Assembly: GCA_003457065.1 (NCBI GenBank)
Contig: DMJQ01000156.1
Location: 223 to 7,556, forward strand
Direction: 5' to 3'
DNA from: Clostridiales bacterium
GTDB taxonomy: Bacteria; Bacillota; Clostridia; Tissierellales; Sedimentibacteraceae
Length of the DNA stretch: 7,334 nucleotides
The notes under the pieces: model-generated
What the model was told of the DNA's origin: nothing
Database searches by the model: none
Seen by the model: only the letters and a program-made list of their open reading frames with translations
Position numbers and translations under genes: made by a program
Part shown: positions 1 to 5,659 of the stretch, one piece after another
How positions within the stretch are numbered: the stretch's first letter is position 1
How the letters are laid out: every line of letters begins with the position of its first letter

Positions 1-2294
1 GTGGAAACGGATTTACAGGCGCTGTAATAAGCCCGTATTACGACAGTCTTTTAGTCAAGGTGATTTCACACGGAAGAACATTCGAAGACGCCATAAACAA
101 GAATACAAGGGCACTGAAGGAACTGACAATACACGGAGTCAAGACAAACATCGGATTTTTACTCAACGTGCTGAATCACGACACATTTAGAAAAGGTCAG
201 TGCGACACCGGATTTATAGCGGACAACCCGTGCCTGTTAAATGTGAGAGGCGGCGAAGACAAAGAATTAAAGGTATTGAAATATATCGGAGATATAGTTG
301 TCAATGAAGCTAAGGGATCTAAACCTCAGTTTGATGTTCCGCAGGTTCCGGAAACTAACAACATGGAAATAAAACCTGGACTGAAACAGTTGTTGGATGC
401 AAAAGGACCGAAGGAAGTTTCGAAATATGTGTTGAATCAAAAAAGGCTTCTCCTTACGGACACAACCATGCGTGACGCTCATCAGTCATTGATGGCGACA
501 CGTGTGAGAACAGTTGATATGGAAAAAATAGCACCTGCCATGGCAACAATGGCAAGCAATCTGTTTTCGGCAGAAATGTGGGGCGGTGCAACATTTGACG
601 TCGCTTACAGGTTCTTGAAAGAGGATCCGTGGGAAAGACTGAGGACACTTAGAGAACAAATGCCAAACATTTTGCTGCAGATGCTTTTAAGGGGAGCAAA
701 TGCTGTAGGCTATAAGAATTATCCGGATAATGTAATAAGGGAATTTGTCAAAGCTTCAGCAAAAGCGGGAATTGACGTATTCCGTATATTTGATTCACTT
801 AACTGGGTTGAGGGAATGGAAGTTGCTATTGATGAAGTGCTGAATCAGAACAAGATAGTTGAAGCAAGCATCTGCTACACAGGTGACATACTCGATGAGA
901 CAAGAGACAAGTACACACTGAAATATTATGTGGATCTCGCGAAGAAACTTGAAAAAAGAGGAGCTCACATTCTTGCCATCAAGGATATGTCGGCACTGTT
1001 AAAGCCAATGGCTGCTGATAAGCTCATAAGAGCGCTTAAAAGCGAGCTTACAATACCTGTTCATCTTCATACACATGATACAAGCGGAAATGGTGTTGTG
1101 ACAGTATATGCTGCCGCCAACGCAGGTGTTGATATTGTGGACACGGCATTCAACTCGATGGCAGGACTGACGAGTCAGCCGCCTTTGAACTCCGTTATAG
1201 CCGCACTCAGCAATACAGACAGAGATACAATGCTTGATTCGGATGATATGCAGAAAATTTCGGATTATTGGGAAGCAGTGAGACCTGTTTACAGCAAATT
1301 TGAATCCGGCTTAAAAACAGGCACTGCCGAAATATATAAATATGAAATTCCGGGAGGACAATATTCAAACTTAAAACCTCAGGTTGAAAGCTTCGGACTC
1401 GGCCACAGGTTTGAAGATGTCAAAGAAATGTTCAAAACCGTAAACGGAATGCTGGGAGATATTGTAAAGGTTACACCTTCTTCAAAGGCAGTCGGCGATA
1501 TGGCAATATTTATGGTTCAGAATGACTTGACACCGGTTAACATATATGAAAAAGCAAAGGGCATGGACTTCCCGGATTCAATAGTATCTTATTTCGAAGG
1601 AATGATGGGACAGCCTGAGGGAGGTTTCCCTGAAGAATTAAGCAAACTTGTGCTGAAAGGCAAGGAGCCTATCAGATGCAGACCGGGTGAGCTGTTGCCT
1701 CCGGAAGATTTTGACGTAATAAAGAAAATGCTTCAGGAAAAATACGAGCTGGAAGGAACAGATGAGGAAGCATTGAGCTATGCATTGTATCCTAAGGTAT
1801 TTGAGGATTATATTAAAGGTATCAGGGAGGAAGGAAGCTTCAGACTGATGGGAAGCGACATATTTTTCCACGGTCTTGAAGACGGAGAAACATGCGGAGT
1901 TAAAATAGCAGAAGGACAGAAACTGAGTATCAAGCTTGTTGAAACCAAGACCAATGATGACGGAACTAAGGATCTGGTGTTTGAAGTAAACGGAAACAGA
2001 AGAGTCATCACCGTGAAAGATAAGAATGCAGTCAATATAAAGAACGCATCTATTGAAAAAGTCATGGCTGATACAGGCAACCAGTATGAGATCGGCGCCA
2101 ACATTCCGGGCAATGTTTATAAAATACTTGTCAGACAGGGAGAAAAAGTTGAAGCCGGTCAGCCAATAGCAGTATTGGAAGCAATGAAGATGGAAACTAA
2201 CGTACTGGCTCCTTTGGCTGGAACAGTCGCAAAAATTCATGTCAAAGAAGGCCAGAGAGTGGTATCGGGGGAATTAATAGCTGAATTAGAGTAA
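1..2294 (+). CDS. pyc: Pyruvate carboxylase, C-terminal two thirds (5' end outside window)
   Basis: Biotin enzyme that carboxylates pyruvate to oxaloacetate using ATP and bicarbonate, a cytoplasmic anaplerotic step. The frame is open to the left edge (first full codon at base 3), and the residues before the GTG at 60 (GNGFTGAVISPYYDSLLVKV) are conserved biotin-carboxylase sequence, so that GTG is internal. About 763 residues are visible of a protein usually near 1,150. Domains in order: end of the biotin carboxylase domain (to about base 245); a linker; the carboxyltransferase TIM barrel (from about 440) with the DTTMRDAHQS motif, metal-ligand Asp at 474-476, the Lys expected to be carbamylated at 981-983 (IKDMSALLKP) and the HTHD metal histidines at 1068-1076; the PYC/OadA conserved region (PGGQYSNLKPQ to VTPSSK and beyond, about 1350-1900); and the biotinyl domain with EAMKM, biotin Lys at 2187-2189. 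Having carboxylase and carboxyltransferase domains in one chain excludes an oxaloacetate decarboxylase alpha subunit. All key residues look intact. A strong terminator follows. Confidence 0.97.
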   Translation, partial: GNGFTGAVISPYYDSLLVKVISHGRTFEDAINKNTRALKELTIHGVKTNIGFLLNVLNHDTFRKGQCDTGFIADNPCLLNVRGGEDKELKVLKYIGDIVVNEAKGSKPQFDVPQVPETNNMEIKPGLKQLLDAKGPKEVSKYVLNQKRLLLTDTTMRDAHQSLMATRVRTVDMEKIAPAMATMASNLFSAEMWGGATFDVAYRFLKEDPWERLRTLREQMPNILLQMLLRGANAVGYKNYPDNVIREFVKASAKAGIDVFRIFDSLNWVEGMEVAIDEVLNQNKIVEASICYTGDILDETRDKYTLKYYVDLAKKLEKRGAHILAIKDMSALLKPMAADKLIRALKSELTIPVHLHTHDTSGNGVVTVYAAANAGVDIVDTAFNSMAGLTSQPPLNSVIAALSNTDRDTMLDSDDMQKISDYWEAVRPVYSKFESGLKTGTAEIYKYEIPGGQYSNLKPQVESFGLGHRFEDVKEMFKTVNGMLGDIVKVTPSSKAVGDMAIFMVQNDLTPVNIYEKAKGMDFPDSIVSYFEGMMGQPEGGFPEELSKLVLKGKEPIRCRPGELLPPEDFDVIKKMLQEKYELEGTDEEALSYALYPKVFEDYIKGIREEGSFRLMGSDIFFHGLEDGETCGVKIAEGQKLSIKLVETKTNDDGTKDLVFEVNGNRRVITVKDKNAVNIKNASIEKVMADTGNQYEIGANIPGNVYKILVRQGEKVEAGQPIAVLEAMKMETNVLAPLAGTVAKIHVKEGQRVVSGELIAELE

Positions 2295-2311
2295 AATCTA
2301 AACAGGTTCAG

Positions 2312-2367
2312 ACTGCTGAAAAGTTCGTGGCTCGCTGCGGGCGGACTTTTCAGCAGTTTTTTATTTT
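2312..2367 (+). terminator. Rho-independent terminator after pyc
   Basis: A 13-bp perfect stem (ACTGCTGAAAAGT at 2312-2324 with ACTTTTCAGCAGT at 2345-2357) can be extended by four more pairs, two of them G-U, around a GC-rich loop. It runs straight into T6-A-T4. It lies 17 bases after the pyc stop codon. The loop side (about 2325-2344) is strikingly GC-rich for such AT-rich surroundings. Confidence 0.93.
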
Positions 2368-2444
2368 ATTAACTGACAACATGCAGGGATTTATAAAATT
2401 TTATGTTTTCATAATGTTTATATTATGTTGACAACTATTTAGTC

Positions 2445-2473
2445 TTGAAATTAATGTGTTCATTGGTTAAAAT
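2445..2473 (+). promoter_or_regulatory. Predicted sigma-A promoter of the GntR-family gene
   Basis: TTGAAA (2445-2450), 17 bases, TAAAAT (2468-2473): five of six consensus bases in each box with ideal spacing. Transcription would start near 2480. This argues against translation from the upstream in-frame TTG at 2445 and ATG at 2454. A second -35-like TTGACA at 2428-2433 lies inside a short palindrome (GTTGACAAC, 2427-2435) but has no good -10 at the right distance. Confidence 0.6.
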
Positions 2474-2488
2474 ATATTTAGTTAATAT

Positions 2489-2495
2489 GGAAGGT
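2489..2495 (+). promoter_or_regulatory. Ribosome binding site that sets the GntR-family start
   Basis: GGAAGGT lies 6 bases before the ATG at 2502. The earlier in-frame candidates at 2445, 2454 and 2487 have no comparable site, and two of them precede the predicted transcription start. The protein from 2502 begins MFKPIKNTTISKKV, the usual short lead-in to a GntR winged helix. Confidence 0.75.
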
Positions 2496-2501
2496 AGAAT
2501 T

Positions 2502-3209
2502 ATGTTTAAACCAATTAAAAATACAACAATATCAAAAAAAGTCATAGAACAAATCAAATATATGCTGTACGAAGACACGCTGAAAAAAGGAGACAGGCTG
2601 CCTTCTGAGAGGCTCATGGCCGAGAAGCTGCAGATAAGCCGCTCTTCGGTGAGAGAGGCTTTGAGAGAGCTGGAAATAATGGGATTGATTGAATCAAGAC
2701 CCGGTGAAGGCAACTTTATAAAAGAAAATTTTGAGGATATTCTTTTTGAGCCTTTTTCCACTATTTTTCTCATAAAACAAAGCAGTACAAGGGAAATATT
2801 AGAGTTGAGGGAAATTATAGAAAAAGGGAATGTTTCGTTAGCTGCCGAGAGGATTACTGATGAAGAGCTCAGGGAGTTAAAAAGCATTCTTGATAAGTCG
2901 TCGGTTTCTGATTCGGAAGATGAATTAGTGGATCTGGACGTTTTGTTTCATTATAAAATAGCTCAGGGTAGCAAAAATTTTCTTTTGCAGAGCATATTGA
3001 ATGCGGTATCATCGCTGATAGAATTTTCTATTAAAGATACAAGAAAAAACATACTCATAGGTGATGTCCACAAACAGATAATTATGAAACAGCATTATAA
3101 TATATATGAAGCATTAAAAAGAAGAAATAAAGCTGCTTCTGAAAAAGCTATGGCTATTCATTTAAATTACGTCAACAGTGAAATGGAAAAGTCCATAAAA
3201 AGAGAATAA
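2502..3209 (+). CDS. GntR-family, FCD-domain transcription regulator (FadR/LldR-like)
   Basis: A 235-residue DNA-binding regulator, a normal length for the family. Residues about 8-73 form the GntR winged helix-turn-helix: KKGDRLPSERLMAEKLQISRSSVREALRELEIMGLIESRPGEGNFI contains the typical LPSER, SRSSVREALRELE and G-L-I-E-S-R-P-G-G-F signatures. Residues about 95-225 form an all-helical FCD effector domain with the four expected metal or ligand residues Asp146, His150 (DVLFH), His198 and His220. FCD regulators bind small acids such as lactate, pyruvate, glycolate or gluconate; the effector here is not readable from sequence. The next gene downstream, ldh, is convergent, and its leader carries a TGGT-N3-ACCA site matching the operator type of this subfamily, so control of ldh is a reasonable inference. 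No complete copy of that operator lies in front of this gene, only a TTGGTTAA half-site-like stretch at 2464-2471. The gene appears monocistronic between two terminators. Confidence 0.93.
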   Translation: MFKPIKNTTISKKVIEQIKYMLYEDTLKKGDRLPSERLMAEKLQISRSSVREALRELEIMGLIESRPGEGNFIKENFEDILFEPFSTIFLIKQSSTREILELREIIEKGNVSLAAERITDEELRELKSILDKSSVSDSEDELVDLDVLFHYKIAQGSKNFLLQSILNAVSSLIEFSIKDTRKNILIGDVHKQIIMKQHYNIYEALKRRNKAASEKAMAIHLNYVNSEMEKSIKRE

Positions 3210-3266
3210 CCAGCTGCCATGAATTGCCTTTTTTCGGCAATCTTGCTGACAGCAGGTTATTCTTTT
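3204..3266. terminator. Likely bidirectional terminator between the GntR-family gene and ldh
   Basis: GAATAACC-A-GCTG (3204-3216) pairs with CAGC-A-GGTTATTC (3250-3262) with one A-A mismatch. An inner hairpin, ATTGCC (3223-3228) with GGCAAT (3236-3241), sits in the loop. On the + strand TTTT follows directly (3263-3266). On the - strand the stem is followed by CTCTTTTTATGG, a T-rich tail for ldh transcripts. The TAA stop of the regulator gene (3207-3209) is inside the left arm. Confidence 0.7.
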
Positions 3267-3330
3267 ATATTGAAAGAGTTCTTGATAGCGATATTGGTAT
3301 AATGCTTCGGCATATGCGCCGGAGACAGTA

Positions 3331-4305
3331 TCAGCTTATTTTCTTGTTCTCTTTTAAGTACGATTCATTCAGAACATTTTTTAACATGTCTGCTGAATGT
3401 TTTAATTTTTTTGCCTCATCTTCCTGCAATAAAACTTTCAGAGGTTTTTCCACTCCATTTCTGCCGACTATGGAAGGAACGCCTAAATATACATTGCTTA
3501 TTCCATAATAATTATCCAGCAATGTGGAAACCGGCAGCACGGATAGTTCATCACCCAGTATGGCTTCTACAATACGTTTTATTGCCAGTCCTATCGCATA
3601 GCTTGTGGAGCCTTTTTTATTTATTACTTCATAAGCGGCATTTTTTACTTTTTCATGCATTTCTGATTTTACGTCTTCATTGAAATCAAAATCATTGTCT
3701 TGTGCATATTGCTCTAATTTAATTCCCTGAATATGGCTTAGGCTCCATGCCGGGAATTCAGTGTCTCCGTGCTCTCCCATGATGTAAGTCTGTATATCTC
3801 TCGGGTCTGTGGCTAATTTTTTGCTTATTTCATATTTCAGTCTTGAAGTATCTAAAACCGTTCCGGATCCTATGACTCTTTCGCTGGGGAATCCAGACAG
3901 ATTGTAAGCAACGTAGCTGAGAATATCAACAGGGTTGGACACAATCAGCAAAATGCAGTTTGGATTGTATTTTGTAACCTGCGGAATGATTGATTCGAAT
4001 ATTTTTATATTTTTATTTACGAGTTCAATTCTCGTTTCTCCCGGTTTTTGTGCAGCTCCTGCAGTGACGATAACGATGTCGGAATCTTTTGTATCGGGAT
4101 AATCTCCAGCAATAATTCGGATAGGTTTTATAAAAGCCGCACCGTGATTTAAATCCAGTACTTCACCTTCCGCTTTTGTTTTGTTCACGTCTACAATAAC
4201 AAGTTCCTCTGCAAGCCCGTCCAAGGTTAAGGCATAGGCCGCGGTTGCGCCTACTGCTCCGGCACCTATGACGGAAATTTTTGTACATTTATTAACTTTA
4301 TCCAT
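3331..4305 (-). CDS. ldh: L-lactate dehydrogenase (NAD-dependent)
   Basis: Cytoplasmic enzyme that interconverts pyruvate + NADH and L-lactate + NAD; 324 residues, the usual length. Seen: the NAD-binding GAGAVG at 14-19; Asp39 at the end of the second beta strand (NAD over NADP); the active-site loop GAAQKPGETR with Gln86 (position 102 in standard numbering, which selects pyruvate over oxaloacetate) and Arg92; Asn124 in SNPVD; Asp152 and Arg155 in LDTSR (168 and 171); catalytic His179 in GEHGDTE (195); Thr234 (246). Gln at 102 marks an LDH rather than a malate dehydrogenase. The two residues that bind fructose-1,6-bisphosphate in allosteric bacterial LDHs, Arg173 and His188, are Lys157 and Gln172 here. 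The start is set at 4305 rather than the ATG at 4314, which abuts the Shine-Dalgarno sequence. The gene has its own promoter and a candidate operator, and ends at a shared terminator facing the regulator gene. Confidence 0.96.
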   Translation of the reverse strand: MDKVNKCTKISVIGAGAVGATAAYALTLDGLAEELVIVDVNKTKAEGEVLDLNHGAAFIKPIRIIAGDYPDTKDSDIVIVTAGAAQKPGETRIELVNKNIKIFESIIPQVTKYNPNCILLIVSNPVDILSYVAYNLSGFPSERVIGSGTVLDTSRLKYEISKKLATDPRDIQTYIMGEHGDTEFPAWSLSHIQGIKLEQYAQDNDFDFNEDVKSEMHEKVKNAAYEVINKKGSTSYAIGLAIKRIVEAILGDELSVLPVSTLLDNYYGISNVYLGVPSIVGRNGVEKPLKVLLQEDEAKKLKHSADMLKNVLNESYLKENKKIS

Positions 4306-4313
4306 TATTATCA

Positions 4314-4320
4314 TCCTTTC
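4314..4320 (-). promoter_or_regulatory. Ribosome binding site that decides the ldh start
   Basis: On the - strand GAAAGGA ends at 4314, 8 bases before the ATG at 4305. The other in-frame ATG (4314-4312) overlaps this site and could not use it, so the shorter protein (MDKVNKCTKISVIG...) is preferred. Confidence 0.8.
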
Positions 4321-4337
4321 AAGTCATTATGTTAAAA

Positions 4338-4351
4338 ACCAGTCTAATGGT
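4338..4351. repeat. ACCA-N6-TGGT inverted repeat in the ldh leader
   Basis: ACCAGTCTAATGGT is made of the same half-site words as the adjacent TGGT-N3-ACCA operator but in the opposite order and with 6 bases between. It could be an auxiliary regulator contact or a weak leader hairpin. The short length makes chance possible. Confidence 0.3.
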
Positions 4352-4355
4352 ACGG

Positions 4356-4366
4356 TGGTCAGACCA
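4356..4366. promoter_or_regulatory. Candidate FadR/LldR-type operator in the ldh leader
   Basis: TGGTCAGACCA is a perfect TGGT-N3-ACCA dyad, fitting the T-N-G-T-N3-A-C-N-A consensus known for FCD-type GntR regulators. It lies roughly +8 to +19 from the predicted ldh start (near 4374), where a bound protein would block elongation or promoter escape. The FCD regulator at 2502-3209 is the obvious candidate to bind it; that link is inferred. Confidence 0.6.
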
Positions 4367-4380
4367 GAGTTTTCGGTGTT

Positions 4381-4409
4381 AGAATATCAAATATTTATGT
4401 GATTGTCAA
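4381..4409 (-). promoter_or_regulatory. Predicted sigma-A promoter of ldh
   Basis: On the - strand: perfect TTGACA at 4409-4404, 17 bases, then TATTCT at 4386-4381 (four of six consensus bases). Predicted start near 4374, giving a leader of about 70 bases that contains the candidate operator. Confidence 0.7.
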
Positions 4410-4545
4410 TAATAATTAATTTATTATCAATGTTTTTGTTTTTCCGGTAAAAAAGATGGAAATCTCAGCTTTAATGTACACTAAAAAGATGCGTGAAAAA
4501 TTATTGTAAGTTCTTAAATATTAAAATATTTTCTTCATATACAAA

Positions 4546-4575
4546 TTGCTGTCTTTAATTATTGGATAATATAAT
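4546..4575 (+). promoter_or_regulatory. Predicted promoter of the omega-amidase gene
   Basis: Perfect TATAAT at 4570-4575 with a weak TTGCTG -35 (4546-4551) 18 bases upstream. Transcription would start near 4582, next to an AAGTATAC element (4583-4590), leaving a leader of about 85 bases. Confidence 0.55.
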
Positions 4576-4600
4576 GTAAAATAAGTATACGATTATTGGC

Positions 4601-4615
4601 GTATAAAAATTATAC
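4601..4615. repeat. GTATAA-N3-TTATAC palindrome in the amidase gene leader
   Basis: Six-base perfect arms around AAA. With the AAGTATAC element at 4583-4590 there are three related GTATA words between the predicted transcription start and the ribosome binding site. Possible operator; AT-rich composition makes chance plausible. Confidence 0.35.
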
Positions 4616-4666
4616 TGTCGGTGCTAAAAGAAGGTCATGTTACAATAAATTACATGGAGGTGCCAT

Positions 4667-5494
4667 ATGGGTAAATTTAATGCAGCCTTACTGCAGACAA
4701 GAGTTTATGACGACAAGGAAAGAAATATAAACAATGCGGTGGAATTAATAGAAAGGGTTTCAAAGGAAGGTGTGGATATTGCGGTATTGCCTGAAATGTT
4801 CTGCTGTCCATATGATAATTCATACTTTAAATTATTCAGCGAGGAGGAGGGTGGTCCGGCTTTCAGGGCAGTGAGTGCTGCCGCAAAGGAATCCGGAATT
4901 TATGTTGTTGCTGGAACTATTCCGGAATCGGAAGGCAACATGGTTTATAACACATCATATGTTTTTGACAGAAGTGGCAGGCAGATAGCAAAGCACAGGA
5001 AGATGCATCTGTTTGATATCGATATTGAAGGCGGTCAGTATTTTAAGGAGTCCGATACTTTCACTCCCGGAAGTGAAGTGACTGTGTTCGATACCGAATT
5101 TTGCAAAATCGGGCTTGCTGTCTGTTATGATATAAGATTTCCGGAATTAAGCAGGCTGATGGCTGCCGAAGGAGCTGAGGTCATAATTATTCCGGGAGCC
5201 TTTAACATGACAACTGGACCGGCTCATTGGGAGCTTATTTTCAGAGCCAGAGCACTTGACAACCAGGTTTATGCCATAGGAGTCGCACCTGCAAGGGATT
5301 TGGAATCATCATATCATTCTTACGGCAATTCTCTTGTAACATCTCCATGGGGAAATGTTTTAAGCAGGATGGATGAAAAAGAGGGATACATAATACAGGA
5401 AATTGATCCTGACTACGTAAAAAAGGTAAGGAATGAGCTGCCTTTATTGAAACATGCGAGAAATGACATTTATACACTGAGAAAAAATTCATAA
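4667..5494 (+). CDS. Carbon-nitrogen hydrolase, NIT2-like omega-amidase
   Basis: A 275-residue nitrilase-superfamily protein, a normal single-domain length. The catalytic triad is visible as Glu43 (LPEMFCCPY), Lys112 (HRKMHLFDID) and Cys153 (GLAVCYDIRFPE), the positions used in mammalian NIT2. The stretches PGAFNMTTGPAHWELIFRAR and DNQVYAIGVAPARD are strongly NIT2-like and set it apart from nitrilases and N-carbamoyl-amino-acid amidohydrolases. Omega-amidases hydrolyse the terminal amide of 2-oxoglutaramate and 2-oxosuccinamate to 2-oxoglutarate or oxaloacetate plus ammonia, clearing products of glutamine or asparagine transamination. The start is supported by GGAGGTG at 4656-4662. No transaminase or methionine-salvage gene is in view; the neighbours are a divergent ldh and a downstream carrier. 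No strong terminator follows (only GTCC-TTT-GGAC at 5505-5515, without a T-run), so readthrough into the carrier gene is possible. Another short-chain amide substrate cannot be excluded. Confidence 0.92.
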   Translation: MGKFNAALLQTRVYDDKERNINNAVELIERVSKEGVDIAVLPEMFCCPYDNSYFKLFSEEEGGPAFRAVSAAAKESGIYVVAGTIPESEGNMVYNTSYVFDRSGRQIAKHRKMHLFDIDIEGGQYFKESDTFTPGSEVTVFDTEFCKIGLAVCYDIRFPELSRLMAAEGAEVIIIPGAFNMTTGPAHWELIFRARALDNQVYAIGVAPARDLESSYHSYGNSLVTSPWGNVLSRMDEKEGYIIQEIDPDYVKKVRNELPLLKHARNDIYTLRKNS

Positions 5495-5581
5495 TAATTG
5501 ATAAGTCCTTTGGACATAATAATTAAATGAAAGCCATAAAATCGCCAATAAACAACCAAAACGAAACTAATCTGCAGCATG

Positions 5582-5611
5582 TGCCGGAATTTCAATGTTT
5601 TTGAATTGGCA
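5582..5611. repeat. Imperfect hairpin upstream of the carrier gene
   Basis: TGCC (5582-5585) pairs with GGCA (5608-5611), and AATTTCAA (5588-5595) with TTGAATT (5601-5607) with one bulge, around a short loop. No T-run follows, so it is a poor terminator. It could be a weak 3' end for the amidase transcript, a protein site, or chance. Confidence 0.3.
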
Positions 5612-5617
5612 TATAAT
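5612..5617 (+). promoter_or_regulatory. Possible -10 box of the carrier gene
   Basis: A perfect TATAAT about 42 bases before the ATG, but the -35 region about 17 bases upstream (ATTTCA, 5589-5594) matches consensus poorly. Use may depend on an activator, or the gene may be read mainly from the amidase promoter. Predicted start near 5624, inside the adjacent palindrome. Confidence 0.4.
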
Positions 5618-5620
5618 TTG

Positions 5621-5634
5621 CAAGTATATACTTG
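5621..5634. promoter_or_regulatory. 14-bp perfect palindrome, candidate operator of the carrier gene
   Basis: CAAGTATATACTTG is its own reverse complement. It lies 3 bases after the TATAAT at 5612-5617 and 12 bases before the GGAGG ribosome binding site, so a bound protein would cover the predicted transcription start. The binding protein is unknown. Confidence 0.5.
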
Positions 5635-5659
5635 ACTATATATATCGGAGGGAATATTT

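Larger units (their letters stand above)
4306..4666. other. Divergent control region between ldh and the omega-amidase gene
   Basis: These 361 bases hold no convincing reading frame. From the ldh side: ribosome binding site, two ACCA/TGGT elements and the ldh promoter. From about 4410 to 4545 the DNA is very AT-rich with short inverted repeats (ATAATAA/TTATTAT at 4409-4427; AAATATT/AATATTT at 4516-4531) that may reflect base composition only. From 4546 on: the promoter of the amidase gene, an AAGTATAC element, a GTATAA-N3-TTATAC palindrome and the ribosome binding site. No riboswitch or T-box pattern was recognised. Confidence 0.7.

Noticed and set aside
60..62. GTG at 60 as the start of a shorter biotin enzyme
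   Set aside because: The frame upstream to the window edge is open and encodes conserved biotin carboxylase residues, so the gene continues leftwards.
1638..2240. 200-codon open frame on the - strand inside pyc
   Set aside because: It lies wholly opposite highly conserved pyruvate carboxylase sequence, has a low-complexity Phe/Ser/Cys-rich product with no recognisable domain, and lacks a fitting ribosome binding site.
2435..2887. 150-codon open frame on the - strand opposite the GntR-family gene
   Set aside because: It is antisense to the conserved winged-helix coding region, its product is Ser/Ile/Leu-rich from codon shadowing, and it runs through the promoter region of the true gene.
3295..3325. 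Small CGGC/GCCG hairpin around GCATATGC downstream of ldh
   Set aside because: Only a 4-bp stem with no T-run on either strand; the hairpin at 3204-3266 is the better ldh terminator.
3224..3683. Two overlapping + strand open frames (3224-3508 and 3411-3683)
   Set aside because: Both run antisense to the C-terminal half of ldh and the first starts inside the terminator hairpin. The products look like nothing known.
4387..4431. Possible Rex, FNR or CRP site around the ldh promoter
   Set aside because: TTGTCAATAATAATTAA resembles half of a Rex site, and TGTGA occurs at 4399-4403, but no complete dyad matching TTGTTAA-N4-TTAACAA, TTGAT-N4-ATCAA or TGTGA-N6-TCACA is present.
5241..5492. - strand open frame under the omega-amidase gene
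   Set aside because: Antisense shadow of conserved NIT2-like sequence with no supporting start signals.
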